From assembly GCA_018398765.1 (NCBI GenBank), contig JAHBMJ010003369.1, positions 1 to 11,308 on the forward strand: DNA of 11,308 bases. The letters are read 5' to 3'. The notes beneath the pieces were generated by a model that saw only the letters and a list, made by a program, of their open reading frames with translations, searched no databases and was not told where the DNA came from. Below, piece by piece: positions 1 through 8,463 of this stretch. Within the stretch, counting starts at the first letter, position 1. Each line of letters opens with the position of its first letter. A program made the position numbers and the translations under genes. The stretch is from Chromera velia. Its lineage: Eukaryota > Sar > Chromeraceae.

Positions 1-63
1 TGAGTGAGTGAGTGAGTGAGTGAGTGAGTGTGTGTGTGTGAGAGAGAGAGAGGGAGGGAGGGA
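1..63. repeat. Compound microsatellite (TGAG)n-(TG)n-(GA)n-(GGGA)n
   Basis: About seven TGAG units run into TG, then GA, then three GGGA units. The purine-rich character continues in degenerate form to about position 520. This is low-complexity DNA; open frames across it are compositional artefacts. Confidence 0.95.
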
Positions 64-1017
64 GTGTGAGTGTGTGAGAGAGAAAGTGAGAGAGAGATGG
101 AAAGAAACACAAACACAGAACGACAGAGAGAAAGAATGAATGAAAGAATGATTGGAAGAAAAATCGAAACTAAGTACGAAAGAAGGACAAGCAAACAGAC
201 GGAAAAATGGGAGGAAGAAATGAAGAAGGGGCGCAAGAAATCAAGACAGAAAATAAGAAAGGGGAAAATTGAATACCAACAACAGCTGACCGGAGATCTG
301 TCCATCCACTTTTGGTTCAGGCTTTGGTCCTGTCAATGGAGGAATGAAAGGAAACGAAAGAAAAGAGACCAGAGCACAAGCAGTTACATGGACAGAAACT
401 CAGAAGGCGGGAGAGTAATGGAGAATGGAAGTCAGAGAGCACGTGGGAGACGGCGAAGACCACACCGAGATAAGCCAAAGGAACGAGGAGAGGAGGCCAT
501 GATTCCTTGAAGGGGGTTCGTGGATTGCGCCACAAACTGCCCGCAGCAACACTTCCTTCCACAGAGAGTCGCTCAAAGCAAACGCACACGAGAACACACG
601 CAGCTCGTGGAGGAGTTCGCTCCCTCCGACAAAGCTTCAAAAACTTATCGAACTGAAATTCAAAAGCAGTGGCCCAAGATACATCACAAATGTTTTTTGA
701 AAATGACCACAAGATCCTTCGAGAAAGCCGGGGGCAGTCAAACAAACCTCATGGATGCTATTTTTGCGACAGAGCTCGCTGCAGAAATCTAGACAGTCTT
801 GGCTGCACACATGCAAGCAGACAATGATTCAGGAATTAAAGCGGGAAGAGCAGAAAGAATCACCGAAGGGACTGCCTGACACACGCCCGTGATGGCAGCA
901 CAACCTGTCAGGCGGACGGGATGCCGTGAGGGAACAAAAGGCATTCAGTGCGTGTGAAGAAGAAGGGGAAGGGGGGGGGATGGAGGACACACTGGCGCAC
1001 GCGCGCACACACACACG

Positions 1018-1050
<33 letters not shown>

Positions 1051-1175
1051 CGATCCAAAAGTGGAAGAAAAGGATGGAGGTCTTGCACGAGAGAAAACAG
1101 GGCCAACAGAAATGAAGGACCCCGGCATTTCCTCTCCCCGTTCTATTATAAAGGGACTTCAGAGCGACGCACTGA
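64..1175. other. Intergenic, purine-rich, no gene seen
   Basis: The stretch holds several open frames of 60-146 codons on both strands. Their translations are dominated by R/E/K/S or by repeat-derived T/H and C/V runs, and I recognise no domain. No convincing splice-linked exon was found. A (CA)n tract lies within it. The last part is probably the 3' UTR and downstream region of the minus-strand gene that ends at 1176. Confidence 0.6.
1013..1050. repeat. (CA)n dinucleotide microsatellite
   Basis: An almost uninterrupted AC tract of about 38 bases, with one CACG interruption near 1017-1022. It lies about 130 bases beyond the stop of the minus-strand gene. Confidence 0.95.
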
Positions 1176-1617
1176 CTATGTCTTCACTTCATCGTTCTGG
1201 CACGCCTTCTTGCAGAAGAGCCTGAAGGTCCACATCTGCATCCACCCGTTCGCATTCGGAGACACATCGTTTCGTGCAGGATGAATTCAAAGGCAAATGC
1301 ACTTTCCCCACAAAACACATAACCCTTTCGTATCTTTTTTTTTCTTGCAGATACCGTGAGTACATGCAAGCGGCCAACGCGTACCTCCTTGGCATCCCGC
1401 GTGACATCGTAGCTGGTCAGCTTGTTGCACTGCCCGAAGCAGGTGTACTCGTCAGGAAGGAGATCGCTCACGTAGCTGCTCATATACTGCAGGCAAGAGC
1501 ATGTATGCATTTGATTCTTCATCAAGAGCTGTGCATGGGACTAGCAAGAACTGAGGAAACTCTCACGAGCTGGCCGACCTTCTTGAGGGTCTTTGCCTCC
1601 TTCTGTATCCACTCCAT
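1176..1617 (-). CDS. Small twin-CX3C protein, three exons, unrecognised family
   Basis: Predicted on the minus strand as exons 1567-1617, 1385-1486 and 1176-1235. They join in phase 0 to 70 codons plus TAG. Introns begin GTGAGA and GTACGC and end in CTGCAG and GATGCAG. Visible in the product: a basic amphipathic start (MEWIQKEAKTLKK), then C33-x3-C37 and C59-x3-C63, separated by 21 residues. Paired CX3C motifs are typical of small mitochondrial intermembrane-space proteins oxidised by the Mia40/Erv pathway (small Tim family). However, the spacer is longer than the usual 11-16 residues and I cannot place the family. The ATG at 1617 is the first in frame after an upstream stop. The open frame extends about 40 codons upstream of it, so an N-terminal exon is possible: an ATG near 1820 is followed by a consensus GTAAGT at 1777-1782. 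The acceptor before the last exon has a weak polypyrimidine tract. Confidence 0.55.
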
Positions 1618-1832
1618 GAGGCCCAAGGTCCTTCCACGATTATATGAATATCTCAGGGGCGCTCCGGCTCCGTCTACGCTCGTTGGAACAAAAGAAGTCG
1701 GCGAGACTGCTGAACAATGAACGCTAAGAAAAGAAGGCGAGAAAGCTCAATGCCGACTCTGGCCACAAGAAACTTCACTTACATTGAGAAGAAAACTTGG
1801 CAGACCTGCGCTCGGGGTCATTGTTTGTCACC

Positions 1833-1852
1833 AGCTAGGCATAGCTAGGCAT
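1833..1852. repeat. 10-bp tandem duplication
   Basis: AGCTAGGCAT occurs twice back to back, with no mismatch. It sits inside the divergent intergenic region. It may be a duplicated factor site, but nothing else supports that. Confidence 0.7.
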
Positions 1853-1938
1853 ATTTCCTCGTCTGACACTGTGAAACACGGCTCAAGATTCACCGCGTCT
1901 CCAGCATTCTCCAGCGACGGCCGGCGCTTGCAGCTGAA

Positions 1939-1961
1939 TCCGCGCGCGCGTCGCGCGCGGA
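1939..1961. repeat. GC palindrome with alternating CG
   Basis: Ten-base complementary arms (1939-1948 and 1952-1961) flank a 3-base loop and consist almost only of CG steps. Such DNA can extrude a hairpin or adopt Z-form. It is placed between two divergent genes, in the most GC-rich part of the gap. Confidence 0.7.
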
Positions 1962-2162
1962 CGATGTCGCGGACGGCCGCGGGGGCACCATGGGGCGCCG
2001 GCCGCGCACGTACGAGAATGTCGATCACAGCACGTGTCAGAGGATGACAGTCTTGCTTCAACGGATCAAACTGCCAACCTCCTGGCCCAAAGAGGATGCA
2101 GTGTTGGACGGAGAACTTCAGCTAGGTCGTCTGAAAGATCTTGCACGAATCGTGAATCCGAT

Positions 2163-2405
2163 ATGGATCACAGGGGACGGGGAGCTCGGTGTCGGCTTTG
2201 CCGTCTCGTCTTGGTGGCGTCTCTTCTGCCTGTCGAGGTTCGGGGCTTCTTCATTCGCGCGTCACCTGGGACAGCAAGGAAGTTATCCACCCCCAAGATG
2301 ATGTTCAGAAAGATGTCTGTTCCAAGCTCACAAAGAGGCGCAACCGCGCTGAAGGCTGGAGGAATAGGGGGCGGGGGGAGACGGGCTGAGAGACAGACAA
2401 CAGTG
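2163..2405 (+). CDS. pth: Pth exon 1: bipartite signal plus transit peptide
   Basis: The ATG at 2163 has G at -3 and G at +4. Residues 1-14 are basic, residues 15-24 are a hydrophobic core (LVLVASLLPV), and a cleavage site is plausible near VRG/FF (28/29). Residues 29-75 contain no Asp or Glu and are rich in Arg, Lys, Ser, Thr and Gly. This is the known layout of apicoplast-directed leaders in apicomplexans. The frame is open upstream to an ATG at 2034, but that start would bury the hydrophobic segment in the protein. GT donors at 2403 and 2406 both preserve phase 0 with the acceptor before 2895. I chose GTGTGT at 2406. Confidence 0.65.
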
Positions 2406-4041
2406 GTGTGTTCACTATTTTGGGGAGGGTATTTAAATGTCGTCTGACTGGTTTTCTATGGTGTCAAAAAGCAGAGCCGAGCAAGTTGTCTGCTTTGAGT
2501 CCTGCGGTGTTTTTTTCTGTCCGTCTACGTCCCACGTGGGGACGATGCCTTCTTTTTATTAGTTCTCGGTTATCGCAAGTCTGTTTCTGAATTCAGTATT
2601 TCTTTCCTTGTGTGACGGCGTCATCGGGGGACCAGTCACTGAGCTTGCAGCTTTTTTTCACGCTTTGTCCTGTATTTGTTCTGCTCTACTTCCTACCTGC
2701 TTGCTTCCTTGTCAGTCTCCGCCTGTCTGCGAACCCGCTTCTCTGCCTGCCTGCCTACCTGCCTGCCTGCCTGCCTGCCTGCCCTAATCACTGTATCAAT
2801 GTCAATGCCCGCCAGTGTGCCCGCTCCATCCCTTTTATATTTTCTCCCGTCTTGCATTTTTGTGATCACGATTGCAAATGACGTCTTTCTGCAGTCCGTG
2901 AAGGATCTGATCTCGGGAGAGGCTGTTGAAGAGTTGCAGAGGGAAAACGAGGAAGAGGAAGAGAGGGAAAAGGAGAAAAGATCCGCGGAAGAAGCCGAAA
3001 ATCTGCGCGTTCTGATTGTTGGTTTAGGCAACCCGGGTCGGTTGTTTGACTGCTTTCTTGCTTGGTGACTTGGTTCCTTCGTGTCGCATTCTTTGGTCGT
3101 TCTTGCAACATTCTGAAAGTGTCGTGGCTCTCCCCGTCTCTGTTTGTCTCTCTCTCTGTCTCTGCCTGTATCTATTGCATTATGTCTCTGTCTTTCTGTG
3201 TGTGGATGTATCTCTCTCCGTGTCTCTGTGTGTCGATGTCTGTGTCTCCGATTCTGTCTCTAAGAGCATCTATCCCTGTGGTTGTCTGATTGTTTCTCTC
3301 TTCATCCTTCTTTCACTCGCTGTGTGTCTGTGTGTGTTTGTTTTCGGCAGTGTCCGGTTGTGTCAGTTTGACGTAGTGTATCTCTGTTTGTCTCTCTGCG
3401 TCCTCGTCTGCGTCTGTGTGTTTGGAAAGGTTTGCCTTGTTGTGTCTGTTTGTGTATCTGTTCACGTCTCTCTCTGTTTGCCAGTCTCTATCACTGCCCG
3501 ACTCGGTCGGTCTCTGTCTGTGCCTGTTTGTATCTTCTCATCTGCGTCTGGACTGGACTTTTCTTTGCAAGTTCAGGTTGCGCAGACGCTTTGTCATCAC
3601 GGTTGCATGACGCTCACTTCTGATTCTGGCCGAAAGCACAGAGCAGCGACAGATGTGGTAAGGTCTGAAAGTGTGGACAGCGATACTTGCGTGAGTGTCT
3701 TCAGCTTGTTTGTGTGAGAGAACTAGGGCACTGCAAGCATGCATTTGGTCTCTGTTTGCTCTGACAAACAAACAAAAGGGTCGTGCGTACGTGCAGGGAA
3801 GGAGTATGAGAGGACAAGGCACAATGCGGGGTTCCTGTTTGTTGATCGACTGGCCGAAACAGTCGGGGTGAATCTGACTTACAGGGATGCCCTTCAGGTT
3901 CGTCGATAGTTTTTGTGCATGTTCTCTTTTCAACTCTTTGTGTATCTTTTTCGGTCCGTGGGTCCATCTGTCGGTCTGTCTATCTGTCGACCTGTTATGC
4001 GGGCGTGCACACACGCGCTCGCACACACAGACTCTCATTTA

Positions 4042-4090
<49 letters not shown>

Positions 4091-5613
4091 ATGCACGCCC
4101 ACGCACAGAGAGAGGGAGAGACGGAGAGAGAGAGAGGGAGAGAGAGAGAGAGAGAGAGCAAAGACGTAGACAGCGAGATTGTGAGGCAAGGAAGAGGTCA
4201 GACGGGCAGTGAGTAACGAAGGAAGGGCACAGAACTACAGGAGAGGGAGAGAGAGATGGATGCGGACAGGCACACGGGTAGCGGAAAGAGTGTACTTGTA
4301 CGGAAAGATCAACAGACACACCAGGACAGTACGAAGAAGAAATGAATGTCCAAAGACTCCCATCCCATCACAGCTGTGAAGTGAGTGACGTCTTCGAGCC
4401 CGTGTCGCTCGATCTCTGAGCTGGACAGACAGACAGACAGACAGACAGACAGTCAAGCAGACAGCAGAGGGCAGATGAGTGGGAAGACAGCTAGGCAGGA
4501 ATACGAACAAGTGATCTGCACATTGGACGGCGTTTTACTACCGTCGCAGATTCAAAAGGGGGCATTTGTGCTTAATGCAATGTGCGATCGGTCATCACTG
4601 GGACGAAGGAAGGAAGGCGATTCGTTTTCATTCGTGGTGCCTCGCCGGAAGGGAAGAAGAATAAACGATCGAGATACGCAGAAGGGAAGGCACGACGCAA
4701 GAGATGCACATACACAGCGAGGCTCTCTCTAATGGGGGGTCCCCGGGTTCCTTCCAGCTCCCTCCCTCAGGTTTGCTTGCAATCACATTTCTTTCTCTCG
4801 ATCTATAACATCTTTCCTTTTCGCTCCTCTTTTTTTCCCCTTCTTTTCTTCCTGCTGTGCCTTCAGGGAAGCCTCGGAGGGACCAGCGTCAAGTGGAGAA
4901 AGCGACAGGTGGGCAGGTGCAGAGTCTTTCTTCCCCGAAACCCCCGACTCTTTCTGGAGACCAACATGGCCCTCTTTAAAGTCGTCGTGTCCTTTCTGCA
5001 CCTCCTCAAGACTTCGACCGACGTTGACTTTCTTTCTCAAGCCATCGATCCCTCCATGTGTTTTCCTTCTTGCTGACTCTTTCTACAGACTGATGTGGCC
5101 TTTTTGAAACCGATGACTCTGATGAATTTGAGCGGAGACTCGGTAAAGAAAGCCTGTGCGCATTTTGGGATCCCTCCTGAGAACGTTCTGGTGGTGTGCG
5201 ATGAACTCGAGATGGCAGCAGGGGACGCGACGGTGAAAGTGGCAGGCGCACCTGGTGGGTCTCTTTGTTGTGCGTCGATTGCACTCTCCGTTCGGTTCAT
5301 TCATTTTTGCTCTTTGGTCGTTGACGCTGTGGTTATGGGAGAGAGACGGGACCCCAGACTCAAGCACTGTCGTCTGATCTTGTTGGTCTCTCTTACCGAC
5401 TTTACAGAGAGAAGAGATCGCTTGGTTTCGTTTACGCAGAAACTCTTCGGTGTGCTGTTTCTTTCTCTTTTGTGTGCGCTTTCGCTCTCTCTCTCTGTAG
5501 CCATCCTTCATTTCTCCCGTTGCTCTAGCGAGACTTGACTGCTTTTGCAGTGGAGGTGGGAGGAATAGCGGTCTTCTTTCTCTCTCTTTCTCTCTGCCTG
5601 TCTGTCTGTCTGT

Positions 5614-5646
<33 letters not shown>

Positions 5647-5682
5647 TGTGTGTGTATGTATGTATGTATGTATGTATGTGTA

Positions 5683-5739
<57 letters not shown>

Positions 5740-7530
5740 TCTGTGTGCGTGTGAGCCAGCGATGCTTCCTTGTCTCGTGTCTGAACAGCTCTCTGAAGTC
5801 TTCGGATCTCAATGAATTTTGACGCCCACTGGAATTCCATCATTTGCTGAACCGTGCCCATGCGTCTCCTTCCATTTTGTGCTCGCGTCTCTGTCTCCTT
5901 TCTTCTCCATTCCCCATGACATAACCTCTTTGTCCGTCCTCCCACCAGTAAAACCAATGTTTCGGTTTCCAACTGAACAAAACGATACGGCACTACAAGA
6001 TCCCCATGCATGCAGGATCCCATAATGGACTGAAAAGCGTTGCGCACAGGTCAGTAAGTTCTGGTGCTTCGTCTGTCAGCTCCATCTGTTTATATGAACT
6101 CTCTATCCTCTGCAAGCTCTTGTCTCTCTTTCTTCCCTCCAAGGGAGCCGAATACTATACTGCCCGGCTGTCTAGTAAGCTTAAAAGGTCAACCAAAGTG
6201 ACGGAAGGGAGAGTTCCTTGAGGTTTGTCGATCTGAGGCGTGATTTCGACTCTCGTGAAGCAGGAGTGAGCCATCGAGTCAAGACACTAGTTGTGTGGGT
6301 ATATTGGGTGAACACTTAATTGTGAGGTCCAGAAGACACAGACAGTCACACGACGAAGTTAATGGACCAGTCTGTGGCTCATGACAGCAACTTTCCCCCT
6401 CCCCTCCACCCTCTCCACGCGTACTCGCTACTACTTTGTTGCACTGCATACGTGCCAAATGAAAATGACATATGCACGCTCGCACTTGCAGTCTGGACAG
6501 TCGCGACTTTCCCCGACTTCTTCTGGGCATCGGAAGTCAGTCTGTGAGCGTCTCTCTCTCAGGCAACTTCTTCCCGTCTTCTCCTGCATGCACGTGAGAG
6601 TCCCTCCATCTCGTGTCAATGGTCACGGGAGGAAGCAGACAATTCTTAGAGACCTGCAGGCTGAGTTCGGCAGAGGGCGAGGATGAGAAGCTTTGTAAGA
6701 AAATCTGGCAAACAGGAGGCTTTTGAGCAGCGATTCTTCTCTCCCTCGATTCATGTCTGTGACTGTCTCCCCGTCTTTGAGAGCCCAAAGAGAACGCCAG
6801 ATCCCTTCTCAACAGGAGGAGGTCCCAGCATTGGGGTACTGGCATGCCTCTCCGGGATTTCTCTTTGAATTTTGCATGTGCTAGATGTGTATCTGTCTCT
6901 CCGTGTCTGTATGTCTGTCTGTCTGCCTGTCTGTCTCAGGGCCGCCGCCAAAAGCGTCTGTATCTGACTGGGTCTTGAATGAGCTGCCCCCGAGGGACAT
7001 GGCGAGTCTTGCTTTGGTCAGCAGTCGGTGCGGGTTTTGGTTGTTGGTTAAATTGTCTTGGCTTCCGCCCTTCCTCGTCCTTTTTTGTTCTTTGCGCAGT
7101 CTCGTCTTCGTGTGCCTTTCCCAGGTTTCCGACTACTCATCAACGGCAGCGGGGCCTCGCCGATTCTTTGCGGTGATTCGGTGTCAAAGTTATTTGCTGA
7201 GAGTGGTTTGTGACGTGGTTGAATGACAGTCTGTTCCAGTCTGTTCAGCTGTCTCGATGCTGTTTTGTCTGCGACCGTGCGCAGGCAATTGAGGTCGGTT
7301 GTGAGGTCTGCAAGCGGTGGGTGAAGGACGGGGACTCGACTAGAGCCCAAAAAATGTTGGCAAGGAAGTTAGAGGAAAAAGGGCTGAAATCCGACGGCAG
7401 GGAGGGCCGAAGAAGTAACTCAAGGAGAGGGGGGCGGGATTCTCAAGCAAGACCCCAACGAGGTCCATCATTAAGGAATTCTCCGAAAATACGTACTGAC
7501 CAAGAGCGAACATCACGCGATGAAGCCTAG
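2163..7530 (+). CDS. pth: Peptidyl-tRNA hydrolase (Pth family), nine exons, probably apicoplast-targeted
   Basis: Hydrolyses the ester bond of peptidyl-tRNA, freeing tRNA from aborted translation. Exons: 2163-2405, 2895-3036, 3797-3897, 4867-4908, 5089-5254, 6016-6049, 6492-6535, 6940-7016, 7285-7530. The sum is 1095 nt (364 aa plus TAG); every junction is GT/AG and keeps frame. The family signature runs in order: GLGNPG (N127), YERTRHN (H137), LKPMTLMNLSG (N189), VVCDEL (D214), SHNGLKS (N235), FPRLLLGIGR, then VSDWVLNELPP and the AIEVGCEVCKRW C-terminal helix. These match the E. coli Pth active-site residues N10, H20, N68, D93 and N114. Residues 1-28 resemble a signal peptide, 29-75 a transit peptide, and 82-118 an acidic linker. 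A basic R/S/G-rich tail of about 50 residues extends past the usual family end. Identity is secure. Exon 1, its donor (2403 or 2406) and the exon 8 donor (GTCAGC at 7017) are the least certain parts. Confidence 0.9.
2743..2783. repeat. (CTGC)n microsatellite in Pth intron 1
   Basis: About ten CTGC units with one ACCT interruption. It lies in the pyrimidine-rich second half of intron 1, upstream of the exon 2 acceptor. Confidence 0.9.
3121..3540. repeat. Degenerate TCTCTGTCTGTG-rich tract filling Pth intron 2
   Basis: Most of this 420-base stretch is made of mixed TCTC, TCTG and TGTG units. It reads on the plus strand as Ser/Val/Cys/Leu-rich pseudo-protein in more than one frame. It is intronic (intron 2 is 3037-3796): the flanking exons join in phase 1 to give GLGNPG-K-EYERTRHN. 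Confidence 0.75.
4042..4158. repeat. Compound (CT)n-(CA)n-(GA)n microsatellite in Pth intron 3
   Basis: CT runs from 4042 to 4066, CA from 4066 to 4091, and an imperfect GA tract from 4106 to 4158. The CT and GA blocks are complementary, so in pre-mRNA they could pair around the CA and GCACGCCCAC spacer. Confidence 0.9.
4424..4452. repeat. (GACA)7 microsatellite in Pth intron 3
   Basis: Seven perfect GACA units. The complementary TGTC/CTGT motif recurs in introns 5 and 7, so separate introns of one transcript carry complementary repeats. Confidence 0.9.
5577..5738. repeat. Six-part compound microsatellite in Pth intron 5
   Basis: Ordered blocks: TC-rich to about 5595, CTGT to about 5614, CTGC to 5644, TATG/TGTA to 5680, TC to 5708, TG to 5738. 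All of it is inside the intron 5255-6015, between the exon carrying MNLSG/CDEL and the exon carrying HNGLKS. It is expected to be highly polymorphic. Confidence 0.9.
6891..6939. repeat. TCTG-rich tract directly upstream of Pth exon 8
   Basis: TCTG/TCTC units run straight into the acceptor CTCAG at 6935-6939. Here the simple repeat serves as the polypyrimidine tract of a functional 3' splice site. Confidence 0.75.
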
Positions 7531-8463
7531 GAGGAAGCTGAATCTGTGAATGCGAGTGACCATCCATCACAAACGACCTGGCGATCGACCGAAAAATGCT
7601 AGAAAAAATGAGATAAAGTTTCGGGAAAAAGAGAACAAATTAATGTAAATTTCATTTTATTTTTTCTTAATTTTTAGATGTTTAAATCCTAGATTTTCTA
7701 CTACGTTTTTGCTTATCTTAACAGGTTATGCTAGCAGGTTATATCAGGTTAATTATGATAGTTAGGTTGCTTCATGGATGTTTTAGTGTATCATATGTCA
7801 CGAGTCATGTAGTACGATAACTCTTAAGATTTTTCTCGATGGAGTTGGATGGACCTGATCCCTGTTTCTCTTATTTTCTTATCATTTTTTGTCTGACTTT
7901 ATGTTTTGTTTTGTCTGATTTTTTGCGTTTTGTAATATAAATATTTGTGATTGAATTAGATTGAATTTAATTTAATTAAATTGAATTGGGGGGGTTAAAT
8001 ATGGTGAATCAGTGGTGATAGCTGGTGACTCGGAACATAGCACTCGGCCGGGTGGTAAATTATAGTGACTGACGTATTTAATTGCTACTAAGACTTGCAA
8101 CCAAGTAGTGCAGCTACTAGTGCTAGAGCCTAGAGACTGTCCATGATACAGTCCATTACCGGTTATCACTGATACTTACTAGCTAGCTTGAGGACGCGTA
8201 AATGGCCAGCTCCATATTAAGGGTCTGTAACTGCAAACTCAGGAGCTGTACCAGATACACCTGTTTTCCACCTGATTGAATGGAATTTTTAGTGGAATTT
8301 GATGAAAAGTGTCAGCGTCCTGGCCATGCAATGCGCCGCGACCCCGCCCCCAGTGGCCCCCCACGGCTCCCCGCGGCCCCAAACGCGGTTGTTGCCTTCT
8401 TCTGTTGTCTTTTTGTCTCTCTTGAAGTTGAAGTTCGCTAGCCTCCTTTGCCTCTTGCCTTAT
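7531..8463. other. Convergent intergenic region, partly AT-rich
   Basis: This region lies between the stop codons of Pth (plus) and the minus-strand ORF, so it should hold both 3' UTRs. About 7590-7990 is strikingly AT-rich compared with its surroundings. It includes T runs, three CAGGTTA motifs at 7722, 7735 and 7745 (the middle one reads across a line as CAGGTTA) and a perfect 14-base palindrome at 7969-7982. About 8325-8395 switches to C/G-rich sequence. I see no ORF of note, no tRNA and no rRNA. Confidence 0.6.

Larger units (their letters stand above)
1618..2162. promoter_or_regulatory. Head-to-head intergenic region, probable divergent promoter
   Basis: This 545-bp gap separates the minus-strand small gene from the start of the Pth gene on the plus strand. 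It includes a very GC-rich core (about 1915-2010) with alternating CG runs and a palindrome, and a 10-bp tandem duplication. On the minus strand, a GTAAGT donor (1777-1782) and a CTTAG acceptor (1724-1728) could bound a 59-nt 5' UTR intron of the small gene. No TATA box is evident. Open frames crossing this region lack recognisable domains. Confidence 0.5.

Noticed and set aside
1274-1720. Plus-strand 148-codon open frame
   Set aside because: It overlaps the minus-strand exons in antisense and runs through their splice sites. The minus-strand reading gives phase-consistent GT/AG junctions and paired cysteines; the plus reading has no recognisable features.
3046-3717. Plus-strand 223-codon frame rich in Val, Ser, Cys and Leu
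   Set aside because: It is a translation of the TCTG/TGTG-rich intron 2 of Pth, with no initiation context and no domain.
4424-4452. Tandem GACA units as a CRISPR-like array
   Set aside because: The units are 4 bases long without spacers; this is a microsatellite in a eukaryotic intron.
6143-6174. Candidate Pth exon reading GAEYYTARLS
   Set aside because: It has splice-like ends and weakly resembles the RLRIGIG region, but the exon at 6492-6535 gives FPRLLLGIGR with correct phases on both sides. This stretch is left inside intron 6.
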